The position numbers and the translations under genes were made by a program. From assembly GCA_021613375.1 (NCBI GenBank), contig CM038717.1:37644699-37708698 (forward strand): a stretch of DNA of 64,000 nucleotides, given 5' to 3'. This document shows, piece after piece, positions 45,816 to 58,605 of the stretch (positions are counted from its first letter, which is position 1; every line of letters starts with the position of its first letter). A model generated the notes under the pieces. The model was not told where the DNA came from and ran no database searches. It worked only from the letters and a program-made list of their open reading frames with translations. The stretch is from Megaleporinus macrocephalus (taxonomy: Eukaryota; Chordata; Actinopteri; Characiformes; Anostomidae).

Positions 45816-48800
45816 GTCAAGTCAAGTCAAGTTTATTTATATAGTGCTTTTTACAACGATGTTGTCTCAAAGCAGCTTTACAGAGTTTTGAAAACAGACA
45901 GTTATAACATATATCCCCCAGTGAGCAAGCCAGAGGCAACAGTGGCAAGGAAAAACTCCCTCAACTGGAGGAAGAAACCTTGGGAGGAACCAGACTCACA
46001 AGGGGAGACCCATCCTCCTCTGGTCAAACAGTATTTATAGTTTAAACTAAATACCAAGGAAAGGAGCCTCTGTTTGAAATCTGGATAGCAAAGCTTTAGA
46101 AGCTGCACAGATAGAGGCACTGTATGACTGAGGCAGTCTCTGGCTGAGGCAGTCTATGACTGAGTCTTTATGTAAAATGGGCGTGAGCTGAAACAGTCCC
46201 ATCCTATCTCAATGCTGGTACATCTGGATGGCACAGTGATGTAACTGAGGGTGTAGCAGTAAATGGACAGGAGAGCTGGCTGGTGATGGTGGGGTGGAGG
46301 CCCGATGATCAGTCCTTCAACAGCGTTCAACAGACAGTCATTACCTCAGGAAGAGTAAAGAGAGAAAGTTAGTTCGGCTCAGGAGAATGACTGTAGAGAA
46401 TATGAATATTCAGAATTTTAGAGTGTGGCTGGCGACTCCGGCAGATCTAACTATAACAGCCTAAACTAAAAGGAGAGAACCTTTGTAGGAAAAAGCTCTT
46501 CCCCCCCATTGAAGTCTTTTGAATTTTTGGAACTATTAGAAAACCAGCATCCTGTGATCTGAGTGAACGTGGCGGTTCATAATAGGAGATTAGATCTTGT
46601 AGGTACTCCGGTGTGAGACCATGCAGGGCTTTATACGTCAGTAACAGAATTTTATAGTCTATACAGAATTTAACAGGAAGCCAGTGTAGTGCTGATAAAA
46701 CTGGACTGATGATGGAATGTTCTGGTTTTAGTTAGTACTCTAGCTGCAGCGTTCTGAACTAACTGAAGTTTATTCAGGTTCCTGCTGGAGCACCCTGACA
46801 ATAATGCATTGCAATAATCTAGCCTTGAGGTTATAAAGGCATGTATCAGCTTTTCAGCATCAGACACAGATAACGCATTTCTTAACTTTGAAATGTTTCG
46901 TAGGTGAAGAAATGCTGTTGTTGTAATATTATCTATGTGTTGATTAAATGTCAGATCTGAGTCAATTGTTACACCAAGATTTTTAGCTACTGAACCAGGA
47001 ACTACAGAGAAGTCAGCAAGATTTAGCATTAAATCTGAACATTTAATCCGAGCAGCCTTTGGGCTGAGGAGGAGAACATCCGTTTTATCAGGGTTTAAAA
47101 GAAGGAAGTTCTGTAGCATCCAAAGTCTAATATCTCTTACACAATCTTCTATCTTATTTAATCTGGATTTATCATCTGGTTTGGCTGATATGTACAGCTG
47201 TGCATCATCAGCATAACAGTGGAAACTGATTCCATGTCTATTTATAACTGAGCCTAATGGTAACATATATAGTGTAAATAACAGAGGACCTAAAACAGAA
47301 CCTTGTGGAACTCCATATTTCACTCTTGTAAAGTTAGATGATACATTGTTTATCTTTACAAACTGAAAACAATCACTAAGGTAAGATGTGAACCAGGATA
47401 ACGCTGTTCCTGTGATTCCAACCACATTTTCTAATCTGTCCAAGAGAATAGTGTGATCTATAGTGTCAAAAGCTGCACTTAGATCTAGTAGTACCAGCAG
47501 AGATACGTGGCCCTGATCAGAGGCAAGAAGAAGATCATTTGTTATTTTAACTAAAGCTGTCTCTGTGCTGTGGTGGGGTCTAAAACCAGATTGGAATTGT
47601 TCATATATGTTGTTCTTATGTAGATGAGAACAGAGTTGTCGAGCTACAGCCTTTTCTAAAATCTTAGAGATAAATGGTAAGTTGTGAATCGGTCTATAAC
47701 TGGACAGTTCTCTGGGGTCAAGATTTGGCTTCTTCATCAAAGGTTTTATCACAGCTAGTTTAAAAGACTTGGGTACACGACCCAGACTAAGAGAAGAGGT
47801 GATGATAGTTAAGATAGGTTTAATAATAGCTGGTAATACTTGTTTCAATGGGTTTGTTGGAATCATATCAAGTGTGCATGTAGCAGAATTTGAGGAAGAG
47901 ATAAGTTTTTCTAGTTCTGTCTGCTGGAGTGGACAAAATGTTTCTAGTCTTTCTTCTATAACCACTTTTCGTGCTGTCTCAGACAAACCGGATGAAGGAT
48001 AAGTTACTCGTATTGGTAGAACTTTTTGTCTAATATTCTCGATTTTATTATTGAAAAAGTCAATGAAATCATTGCTGCTGTAGTTGGTGGGTATTTGAGG
48101 TTCAGCTTGATCACTCTCCATTTGCACTCTAATATTTGCACTCTAATATCTGTACTGTCTGTCTTAAGGTGCGTATTTCATTGTTGTACCAGGGAGCAAG
48201 CTTTTTCTGTTGCATCTTTTTAATTTTTATAGGTGCAACGTTGTCTAAAGTTAATCGGAGCGTATTTTCTACATAGTCTGTTAGTCTGTCTACCTCTGTT
48301 GGGTCTGATGAGGGAAAAGCTATAGTTGATAAATCTGGAAGGATTTCAATAAAGTGCTGAGATGTATTTGACATTACCGAACGTTTCATGCAATAACGGG
48401 GTATACATACATTTTCACTAAGACTCAATTCATATGAAATTAGGTAGTGATCTGAAACTACTGAAGTCTGTGGAAGAACAGTAAGATTATGTATATCAAC
48501 ACCTAAGGTCAAAACTAGATCTAGTGTGTGATTACAGGAATGTGTAGGCCCTATTACATTCTGAGTGAGACCCACAGAGTCTAAGATAGATGAGAAAACC
48601 TTTTTAATGGATCTGCTGAGTTTTCAAAGTGAATATTAAAATCTCCTGCAATAATTAGTTTCTCAGTACTCACTGCTAGGTCTGTAACAAAGTCACTGAA
48701 TTCTTTTAAGAATTCAGAATAAGGTCCTGGTGGTCTATAAATACTGACTAGGGTGAGTACACTTCTGTTAGTGGTCGGATTGGTGATGTTTATGAAAAGA

Positions 48801-48950
48801 ATTTCAAAAGAATTGAAAGTGAGATTGTGTTTCTGACTCATGTCTAATTCATTTTTATAAATGACACATATACCCCCTCCTTTACCGGACAGTAATCTGC
48901 CTGACTCTTCTCCCGTAACTCTGCATAGACCTTACTGAGGAGGCTAAGGA
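45816..48950 (-). mobile_element. L2-like LINE, nearly complete ORF2, defective
   Basis: Minus strand. The endonuclease domain is at 48.9-48.1 kb ('LIIAGDFNIHF', 'VVSDHYLISYEL'), in several frames. RT covers 48127-46670: 'SSYRPIHNLPFISKILEKAV', 'LLDLSAAFDTIDHTILLDRL', 'YGVPQGSVLGPLLFTLYM', catalytic 'FHCYADDAQLY', and 'FITSRLDYCNALLSG'. A frameshift near 46.72 kb ends the ORF; the normal C-terminus ('LHWLPVKFCIDYKILLLTYK') continues in another frame. The 3' tail is the short direct repeat 'gtcaagtcaagtcaag' at 45817-45832. Confidence 0.8.
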
Positions 48951-49565
48951 GTGTGCTCCCCCTATAGTTTGAACACACCGTCCGGTCCCCCTTCTCCTTG
49001 GATCAATAGCTTACTGGGGTGGAGGGCTTTGTGTGCTTGCGTGATCTCAGGAGCAATGTTTCCAGGGTCCTGGGTGATGGGCCAGACAAAGAGTGATCCA
49101 AATAACCACCCCACCCATGTTGACCACAAGGACAGCAAGGACTCAGCGTCCCTCGCCTGGGTCCTAGGGTTACTGGGACTCAGCAAGTGCCTGGTGGCCG
49201 GGCTTTCACCCATGGGGCCCGGCCAGGCATAGCCCAAAGGACATACATGGCCTGGGGGAAGGGTAAGCTGAAGGGCGCAGTGTCTGCAGTCCACCCTCCC
49301 ATGGCGTTCCAATCCCCGGTTACTGAAACTGGCTCTGGGTATATATGGATATAGTTGGACTTGACAGCAAGTTCCTGGGCTCCTTTTTTGCCAGTCTTGA
49401 CATAAATGTGTTCTGTAACAGCTGTGGTACTGGATCCCTTATCTGTCAAGGTGCTCCAGCTACAGCTGTTGAAACTCTAGACATGTCGTCAGAAGACAGT
49501 ACAGGGACAAACCCATGGGGCCCGGCCGGGCATAGCCCAAAGGAGATACATGGCCTGGGGGTCAG
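48915..49565 (-). mobile_element. Rex-like LINE remnant
   Basis: The minus strand has 'gtgttcaaactatagggggag' style sequence reminiscent of the RT motif around NYRGITLLS. The phrase 'catggggcccggcc' appears twice (49210-49262 and 49513-49563). Heavily decayed; family assignment is tentative. Confidence 0.4.
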
Positions 49566-49599
49566 AATCAAGTGTCCAGAGTGAGAAGCCAGAGCTGAG

Positions 49600-50218
49600 A
49601 AGGTCAAAGACAAATAAGCAGCTTCAAGTTTACTGCCAGGATTACACTTAGTGTAGTAATGAGTCCCCCAGTCACATGACTAGACTGCATCCTGAGGAGA
49701 GTCCAGAGAAGTCAGCAGTGTTTCTGGATGTAGCATTCGTGACTGTAGTAGTAAACAGTGTTTATTAACAATTGTTTGCCAAAGTATCTTCATGTGGAAA
49801 CGTCCATCACAGAAGCTGTTAATGCAGTTCCTTATGAAACAACACAGTTTTCTCCAGTTTCCCTGAATGTTTAGATGATATCATGTGCTGCAGAGGGTCA
49901 GATAATGTGTCAAAGTCTGTTGTGAAGAAAATAGTTGAAGAATGTTGATTCTGAGTAAGACAATCATAGAAACATTGGTTGGTATATAAAGACACAAAAC
50001 CACTATGTACATTTACACAAATGAACCCGAGCAGAGCGTTGCATACTTCTAAAATCAGATGTGGTTGATATGTGGGTTAATGCTACTGACTAATACCAAG
50101 AACTCACAAGAGAACAAAGCAAAACCCAAACATTAGTGTCTCAAATGCTTGTTGGAATAATAACACAATACATAGCGAATATATAATACAATAATAAACT
50201 AAGAAACAAGTGATAAAC
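49600..50218. other. Interval without recognised genes
   Basis: 'cagagaagtcagcagtgttt' near 49705 has a diverged relative near 51648, so this may be part of an old repeat. Nothing else is seen. Confidence 0.35.
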
Positions 50219-50219
50219 A

Positions 50220-51246
50220 TAGGGCTGGGCGATAAAACAATAACGATAATTATCGCGAAATAACATTTTCTCGATAGAACTATAAGACGTAGTCGATAGA
50301 AAGTTGTTAGAATTAAGTTCCGTCCGCGTTTTAAGAGACAACACGAACAGCCAATGAGAATGAGAATAGCGCTGCTCCAAACCAATCAGGTGGCTGAACC
50401 AGAGCTCCAGCCATTTCATGTTTGGTTGAGACACACAGCGCAGAGTGTAGACGTAGCAGCACCTTAACCAACGTGCTAGTAATCAGGTTACTGCAGGCGT
50501 CACAGTCGAGCAGAGAGAATAAAATAAGAGAAAATGACGACAGAAAACGTTAAACTACTAATGAAAGAAACATGTTACACGTGTTAATAATCTTAAAATA
50601 ATCTGATAAGATAAGATAAACAGGTAAACAGGTGCTGTCCTGCTGCTGTGTTGATGAAGCTCTACGGGATGTTTGATCTTCAAGGTCTCGTGTATAGCAG
50701 TTGTACTGTTGTGATCATCTCCACTGTGCAGAGCTGACAGAGCACCACACTGTTGTGTTTCTGTGTGAAACACTCCCACAACTTTAGATACACGCAAGAG
50801 ATTGTTTGTAGCTGCAGCTCTCGCTCTGGATAAATCCATGCTTTCAGTAGACGCGGCCATGTTTGCAACGCATCGACGCATGCTATGCTAATCAACGTAA
50901 TTTCGTAATCGATAAAGATAAATATGTATACTGTAGGAGTTCGAGTTGACTTTATAACCAAAATCCCGAGGAGGGAAACTATTTTCTACCCAAAACAGAA
51001 TCGCTAAACCAACTCCACATTTGAGCCGACAGAGTCGACTCACCGCTATGAATCCTTTCCTCAGCCCGAACTTAAAGGGCCAGCAACAGCCTGCTTAACA
51101 CAGAGTCGACTCACCGCTATGAGTCCTTTCCTCAGACTGATCCTAAAGGGCCAGCAACAGCCTGCTTAACACAGTGTGTGTATGTGAATACTGTTCATAC
51201 TAATACTGCCCCATATATATATATGTATATATATACTGTATATATA

Positions 51247-51277
<31 letters not shown>

Positions 51278-51517
51278 GTGTATGTGTGTGTGTGGTTAAT
51301 ACAGTTGTGTAATGTTCTATAGTACATTTGTCTATTTGTCTGAAAATAAATTAGAGGATAAAAACAATTTAAGAAAAAAATGTACATTTTGATATCTTCA
51401 TATCTCACTTAAAGTAAAAAAGAAATAGTGATTTGATTTATATTGTGATATATATCGATATCGACTGATATGAAAAATATTATCGTGATAAGATTTTTTC
51501 CCGTGTCGCCCAGCCCT
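50220..51517. mobile_element. hAT-like non-autonomous element with inverted ends
   Basis: The left end 'agggctgggcga' and right end 'tcgcccagccct' are perfect inverted repeats, with further 'atcg'-rich pairing inside. The interior holds an 83-bp tandem duplication (about 51010-51170), and TA and TG microsatellites (51211-51292). No transposase ORF. No exact target duplication could be fixed. Confidence 0.6.
51211..51292. repeat. (TA)n/(TG)n microsatellite
   Basis: 'tatatata' followed by 'tgtgtgtg' within the hAT-like element. Confidence 0.9.
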
Positions 51518-51529
51518 AGGTAAACATTA

Positions 51530-53150
51530 TGATTTTAAATTCCAGTAACACTGTATTAAGCTTGTAAATAATTACTACACACTGTTTAGGCCGACCACAG
51601 TACATGTTCCCACTGTGTGATGGTCCTTCCCAAACTCCTCAGAGCCCAGAGAAGTCGACGGTGTTTCAGGACATGGTTGACATGAGCCTTTCTTTTTGGA
51701 CAATAAAGTCTTAAAGGGTGTTTATGGATGTAACTATGTATTGTAGAGCTTCACAAGCGTTTAATCTTGAGTCCATATGGTTACTCTGCTTACAGATGAA
51801 CAGCGGCTCTTGTGGTGCCATTTGAGGGATTGGAGAGCTCAGTTATTCAGCTTAGGACTGAAATCCCTCAAGATTCTTTAAATCCCCCCTAACGCTAGCG
51901 TAGTGAATCCCCTGTCCATGGCTGTGCTGCAAAGCAAAGCTCCAAGCACATTCACAGATTTACGTGATTGAGTCAAGTGATTAAGTGATGAGTCAGGATT
52001 CAGGAAGGAGCTGAAGCATGTGATCAAAATATAGGAATAGAGCAGAGATGAGAGCGGCAGAGTAAAGGTAACAGTTTACTGTAGGGTACTGTTTATAAGG
52101 CTTCAGAAGGCCTACATACACTTGTCATGACAACTTACACAACCCTACATACATATTTGTAAATACCGTCAGTCTCCATAAATTCTTTAGCCTAGTTAAG
52201 CTGAAGATGTTCAAGTGTTTTTTTCCCTGATGTGTTTTGCTTAATGTTCCTACGTGTGCTCCGGTCAATTCTTAACACTTAAGCACATGTAAGTGGAATT
52301 CAGTTACACACAAGCAATCATACAGACTGCAGTATTCTGCAATGTGCGATCATCATCATCTTCACAAACTCTGTTACAAGTCTCAGTAAATTATAAACCT
52401 CCAAAAAATATTCACTTCTTAGGCCACAGCAGTGTTTTTCTATACAGTCAGCCAGTTATTTCCAAAACACACTGTCAATAGCACTCATCCTGTACGGTCT
52501 TTGAAAGACATCAGCTTTTATCTTATTGAGAAAGAGGTAACATTGTTTTATTTCTTTGTCTCTGTCACAGTGTGTGTGAACATAACCGTGGGAATCAGAT
52601 ACGTAGTTGAATCTGAAACTTGAACAGGAAGCTAAACATAGTGCTGCTGATTTCTACAGTATGTGGTTGGCATACATGTTGGTACAGTTACTAAGAATTA
52701 ATCTAATGCAGCAATTTATATTTGTGCTGCGCAGTAGCACTGAAGAGAATGAAGCCGCTGATCAATGCTTATTCATTTGCTTTTTAACGCATTAATTCCT
52801 GATCAGTTCAAGTCTTTATTATCCTCCATGTTGCTCAATAGTAAATGAGTAATTTTTTATTATGTTTGTCCATATATTCTTTATTCTGTGTTTCCCTCTT
52901 AATGGCACATGACTTCTTAATTGTTAATATCAATAACAATAAAGGATTTGTAAGCTCCCCGACTCGCCAGATTGTACAGTCACCCGTTTACTTGGTAGTC
53001 TAGGACATGCACACACATCACCATGGTAACCCAGACACACCCTGCACACACACGCACATCACCATGGCTACCTATCGCTCACACCTGCACCCCGTTAGTG
53101 CTAATGGCAGCACTCAATTAGCACAGCCCATATAAGCCAGTCACACGCTG
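51530..53150. other. Interval without recognised genes
   Basis: AT-rich. Short ORFs only, with no motif or splice support. Confidence 0.4.
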
Positions 53151-53159
53151 CCCCCTTGT

Positions 53160-53850
53160 TTTTAGTATGTGAAACCGTGAGGATCAGAACCTGTCCATGG
53201 TCTCTAGGCTGGTGTTGCCTTTAGGTCTTTGCCCAGGTTCATCAAGTTTGGCATTTCCACAGCGGGGTCCCGTCTACCTCCCTGGAACCCAAGAGAACCA
53301 GCAGACTCTCCCACCAGCCTTGGCACTCTCCTCCAGTCGGCTGAGCCTCCCGAGGAGTGAGGTCGGTGATACTACGGATCCACGAACTCGTCTCTCACAT
53401 CCGGTTCATTTCCCCAGCTCCAGCCGGTCCCTTTAAAGACTGTTTTCGTGACTGCTGCACAGATTATTCCCCGGCCCCTGCCGGTCCCTTTAAAGACTGT
53501 TTTCGTGACTGCTGCACAGTCTATTTGAAAGTTGCCATACGGCGCGCTGCTCTAACCTGTCCAACCAGGGCTGATACTGGTTCCTCCTCCGCCACGGGAC
53601 ATGAGTGCTGCTCGGGTTCCTCAGGACCATCGGACCAACACAGGAGGTGCGTGTGAGACTTCATCTACGCCGGCGATCCACCCTCACCATTCAGCCTGCC
53701 CTCTGGATCGGCCGGTGGCTACCTCCTCCTTCCAAACCTCTGGACATTCTCACATTAGCAACCTCATTGAACTGTTTTTGTTGATTTTAAACTGCTCTAA
53801 TGCATTAAAGCCTTGGGAATGGATTGCATGTCTCCTCTCGAGTCTGATTC
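53160..53850 (+). repeat. GC-richer segment with direct repeat, possible LTR relic
   Basis: About 60 bp ('ccggtccctttaaagactg' and 'ttttcgtgactgctgcacag') occurs twice in tandem (about 53417-53520). Just before is 'cccatataagccagtcac' (TATA-like) and after is 'gcattaaagccttgggaatg'. That layout would fit a solo LTR, but no boundaries are clear. Confidence 0.3.
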
Positions 53851-53859
53851 CTAATAGAA

Positions 53860-55090
53860 GTAATGTTTTTTTTATTATATTATCAGTAAACGCTTTAATC
53901 ACTGTCAAATCATGTGCCTGTACTATAAAGTGTTATCAGTGTATCTATTGCTGTGTGAAACTTTGGAACTGTATTTTAGTGTTGCCTACATGCACTGACT
54001 AGAGTGAATTTTGTCACCCCGCTCCTGCAGTTCTGATGGTGGTTCAGTCTGTTCATGAGGAATTTATCTGTCTTTATTTAGCAGATTGAATAGCAGCCAC
54101 AGTGCAGACTAAAAAGAGTAAGTGAACCGCACCAAGAACTAAATCTGTGAAAGATTATACATCAACATGAATAGTTCATTTTAATAGAAGTTAATTTGGA
54201 GCTGAAACTCCAGTTGAGAAGATCAGAGAGAAACAAGAAACCTTCAAGGTACTAGAAGGACCACACTTAGTTTAGTTCTGGAGTAGAATGCATCCTGTGA
54301 CTCGCCTGGATGAAAACCTAAGCAAAGTGCCAAGTTTAGTTCTTGGTAAAACATTACAGGAGAGAAAGAGAGAGAGAGTGAGAGAGGGAGAGAACAGGGG
54401 TGAATAGGGAGGAAAAAACGACAGCTGGACGAGTGTGGATCAAATCAACACTGCAGTCGTGGTCGGGGGTCTGCCCAGAGTCAGTGTATGTGAAACGGTG
54501 TCTGTGTGTTGAGCAGAGGTTCAGTAGATTGGCGTGCACCTTTCCATCCCATCCATTCTCTAAGGAAAAGAAATTCTGGATATTCCATAGTTTTCCGGAA
54601 TCCATGCATCCAATCAAAGCTGTATATAAGCCCAAATCACACAATCAGACCAGACAGTCTGGAATTGGAATGGAGTTGATATCTCAAACTGTGGGACGAG
54701 TTTGTGGAACAAATCCAGCAGTAAAAAATAAAATAAAAGCAAATAATTCCATATGGCGGAATAACAATATAGTCATAAGTTAGTGATGGAGAATTATTGT
54801 TAGGACCTCATGATGAATTTAAAGTACGTTTTAAATAAATATATGAGACTGTTGTTATAATTAGACTAGTGTTATCAGAGTTTGTGGGGTGGGTAGTGAT
54901 CTGAGGTAAAGTTCTTTTATTTGTCCAGCAGGAGGTGCCAGTGTGCTCTCAACATATTTACCATCGGAGGAGTAGAAAGAGAATGTTGCTGTATCTGTAT
55001 GCATAATGTCTCCTTAACACTCAAAACTCTAAACTGTCACCCTGAATGAGTGCTTGGGGGGTTTAAGCAATAGGGGCAGGGGTCAAAACA
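53860..55090. other. Interval without recognised genes
   Basis: Contains a short GA-rich run (54360-54395). The ORFs at 54.35-54.78 kb overlap antisense and have no recognisable motif. Confidence 0.35.
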
Positions 55091-55168
55091 CAGGTCCAGG
55101 TGTTTTTGCCTTTGTTGTGATGTCAGCAATCAAAACTGTCAAGGATTTAAATGTGTGGGTCTTACGTT

Positions 55169-55188
55169 TCTGTTTCACTTTCACTTGA
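55169..55188 (-). promoter_or_regulatory. ISRE/IRF-type motif
   Basis: The minus strand reads 'gtgaaagtgaaacagaaac': three GAAA cores spaced by two bases, including a perfect GAAANNGAAA. A TATA-like 'atttaaat' lies about 20 bp downstream on the minus strand. No gene is visible downstream. Confidence 0.45.
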
Positions 55189-55342
55189 TAAAAAAAATCA
55201 CACAACTGTGCAAAAGCACCTACGCTGATTGTTTAAATCTTATCAATAAGTGTATTTTCACCAGTAAGAACAGCAGATCTGATTAGAACAGATATAAATA
55301 ATCATACATACAATACAAAGTAACATGAATATCTTATTGTGA

Positions 55343-55575
55343 GAGAAGTAGATCAGATCTTGAGCTCCAGTTTGAAGAAGTGTTGTTCTAGATTTCTCCT
55401 GGACGCCCCAGACATTGTATGAATGTATTCAGTTCCTTCAGCAGCAATCTTGATTTAGCTTAATGAAGTACTGAGCAGTCAAAGCAGGTATTAGATGAGA
55501 ACTGTAAATAATACTGGGTTGTTTATAGAAGGAGAAGCTTGGAAAGGGTTAAATAAACACACTGACGTATGTAAA
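55343..55575. repeat. Duplicated upstream block, copy 2
   Basis: Matches 36518-36665 in the same orientation, with about 115 bp more in the middle. It suggests a partial copy of the CALHM-like locus, but no CALHM exon is found next to it. Confidence 0.85.
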
Positions 55576-55609
55576 AGCACTACTTACTCTATTAATACTG
55601 TTTGAATAT

Positions 55610-58440
55610 TTAAATAATAAAGTGTTTGCTGAGTAAATAAAAGCTTTCTGTCTGGAAAAAATAGCTTTGTAAATATAATAATGTCCCCAAGTGTCTAAAA
55701 CATTTGCACAGGTGTAAGGAATCAGTAGGCTCAGACATGGTAATAAGATCTAGGCTTTTTTCAATGAACACAATCAGGAAGGTTAAATGCGAAAAATGAG
55801 GTGTGGAACCAGGCAGCCAGGTGTGGATATCCCGGGAGAGCAGGCTAGCTGGAGGTCGAGGAGCAGCCGCTGATGGAAGCCAGTGGACCTCGGTTACTCC
55901 AGGTGTTGATCTCCCGTCTGGACAGCGGATGGTGAAGACCCTCCGAGCTCCGATAATATCAGGATCTAGGTCCTGTCTGGACAATGCAACATAAGGGGTT
56001 AATCTTTTGCCTGGCTCCTGAGCGTGCTAGGAGAGGATCCCTGAGAGGAGTAAACTCCTAAGAACAAGTCAATAATGCAATAAGTTCAAAGTCAATACAA
56101 GAAGGAGGGTGCCGGGGGGAAGCTCGCAACAGGCCAGGACTCAGTGAAGGTTTTTAATGATTTATGGATTTATTACGGATTTCAACATGAAACATGTTTA
56201 TAACATGTTATAATGTATAGCAGTGTTGTCACATTTGATGTCCCCTACAGCTCTGCCATGCTCTGCCTCGCCTGTCTTTTAAATAAGCCACACCCCTCTC
56301 ACACACCTGCTAATTAGGGGCAAGAGTATAAAGAACGCTGAGGAACACAATAGCCTTGTGAGGTTTCAGTGTAACAAAGGATGCTATTGTTTGGTAAAGC
56401 TTGTGTTTGCACACTTTGCCTAAAGTGTTTTGCCCACTTCTGACTGCTCTGATTGCTCATTGTTGCTGTTTAGTTCTGCATTTGGTCTTCATTAAAGAGC
56501 AGCACTTGTATCCAACTCGTTATGACAAGTTTAATAATGATGAAATAGAAATAGTAATATTAGTAGTAATAGTAGATTATAGCCATAGCAAAACAATAAT
56601 ATAGTAATAGTAATAATAAGCATAGTAATGTCAATGGTAATGCACAGTAATATATTAAATTTACATTTATGTTACTTATGTAATTAAACATGGAAAATTA
56701 TTCATTTTAAGACAACAAATTTTCAAGTCAAAACAAGTTCTGTCAGGTTTATGTGACACTCATTAGACAGAGAAACATGGGTTTATTAATCTTAAGGTAA
56801 CATAAAATTTTATTGTGAATATATTTGATAATAATAAAAAATAAATAATAATAATACACAGCAACATTGACTTTACTAGTAGAACACCTTTTTCACACTC
56901 AAGGTGCTTTACAGACATTTTGATTTGAACAGTAATAGAACAGCAAGATGACATTTAATAATAAAGTTTAAATTTAATCAATAATTCACCCCAAAATGAC
57001 CACAGTGCTATTGTTCTTGTGTTTGCTCAGAGCCACAAGAAAATGCTTGGAGATAGCCAAGACTCTACAGACAGCTTCAGGTGTCTGACAATAGAACCAT
57101 GGATTGCTAAACCACAGTCCTTCGTCGTCGTTGTTGATAATTTTTTATGGGGTCACTAGAACAGATTTACCTGCTTCATTTTTCTCTTACTGTACATCTG
57201 TACTCACTGTCCGTCTGAAACGCTCTGTTAGAGCATCAGTGTCTTTAAGCCCCGCCTCCCCATGAGCCCAATGTGCTCTGACTGGTCAGCTCACCCACTG
57301 GGTTTTGATTAGCTAACTACCAGAGGGACATCCTGCTAAAAGTTCTGCCCCCGCTCTGCCGTGACTGTTGTTACAACAGTGTCAGTTCTGTCGTATCAGT
57401 TAGAGTCAGAGTCCAGTCCTGAAAGTCAAGCTGAACCAGTTGGTAGATCTGCGTTAGCACTCTGGAGTGAAGCAGTAAGTTTCAGACTGATTTTACTGGT
57501 TTAGCTGTCTATGCATTGTGTGTCAAGCTTGCCGGTAGGTGGACAACAAGGACTGAGTTACGAGATGATGTCACCTTGTCACAACATAAACTTTGGGCTT
57601 TACTTTTACAAATCAGAAAAGCATAATAGATCCCCTAATGTCTCCATTAGATCCCCATAATAGTTATATGCCTCTGTTTTCAACGCATGGCTTCCTTTGT
57701 GTTAATGTAATCTTGTTATTTGTTTCTGCTACATATGACTCTAAATCCAGAGAGTTAATAAAGGAAGACGTGATAATAAGATAGACTTGTTGACCTAGCC
57801 GCAACCAACGTGCATGCTTAGTTCTAGTTGCTTATCCGTGATTAGTCACCCAGTGTTTATAGTGGGTTTCAATTAAAGGAGGGTTTCAGTGAAATTCTCA
57901 GCCACTCACAGTCTTGTTGTACATTAAAATGAGATCACATTCATTTCTTTTACATTTTAAAGTTCTTTGTAGACGTTGTTTATAAGAACATCCTCAAATT
58001 AAGGCATTTTGAAAAATCCAAAAACTCAAAACATGATTTGTCTTTAAGCCACAGTAGTTCAATTCTCTAGAATGTCAAACACACTGGTACTGTAATTAGC
58101 CTGCTACTACTTTTCATATACAACATTAAATATATAATACAAAACAAATTAGACAGAAAGCAAATAGTTCAAAGTGTAAGGTTAAGTTAAATTCAGGTGA
58201 GTTTAGTCATCTTTTCATAGGTAAGTTGTCACTTAGGTGAAAAAAATACAGATCAAAATATCAAAATAAGGTTAATGGGTGGTATATGAAGCAAAAGTAT
58301 TCATTCTTTCGACATAATAACATGGTTTGCAGGAAGCAATTACACAGGCGTACCCCCATAAATCACATGAATGAAAGTACACAGGCATCACATTTCTTAA
58401 AAAGCAAACAAAGAATTCAAAGCAGATTAAACGAAAGCTG
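55610..58440. other. Interval without recognised genes
   Basis: 55.8-56.15 kb is GC-richer and may be retroelement debris. 57.24-57.35 kb ('ccccgcctcccc' and 'ctgactggtcagctc') resembles a GC box but could be repeat sequence. No ORF with support. Confidence 0.35.
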
Positions 58441-58482
58441 AATTCTTCATTCTAAACTAACTCTGTGTAGAGCGCTCTACAT

Positions 58483-58554
58483 TTACTCATCTGGATTTAT
58501 GCTATCTTCTGCTTTCGTGTCCAGAAACGACGTAGTTTCAGACTCTTCCTGGAT
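58483..58554 (-). CDS. Gene B terminal exon
   Basis: Acceptor 'gttctctttacag', then 23 codons, IQEESETTSFLDTKAEDS and INPDE, and a TAA stop, all in phase 0. The acidic composition and alignment with the mini-exons (I-Q-E-E-S-E-T-T) show it as a modified last repeat. It gives an independent check on the frame used for all mini-exons, because the other two frames also end here or earlier without a sensible peptide. Confidence 0.5.
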   Translation of the reverse strand: MQEESETTSFLDTKAEDSINPDE

Positions 58555-58605
58555 CTGTAAAGAGAACACGTTGAGGATGATATCTAGATGTTCTAATGCA
58601 GCAAT

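Noticed and set aside
48951..49449. Several overlapping ORFs of 79-116 codons on both strands
   Set aside because: They fall in a decayed LINE remnant with a repeated GC-rich phrase and have no consistent frame.
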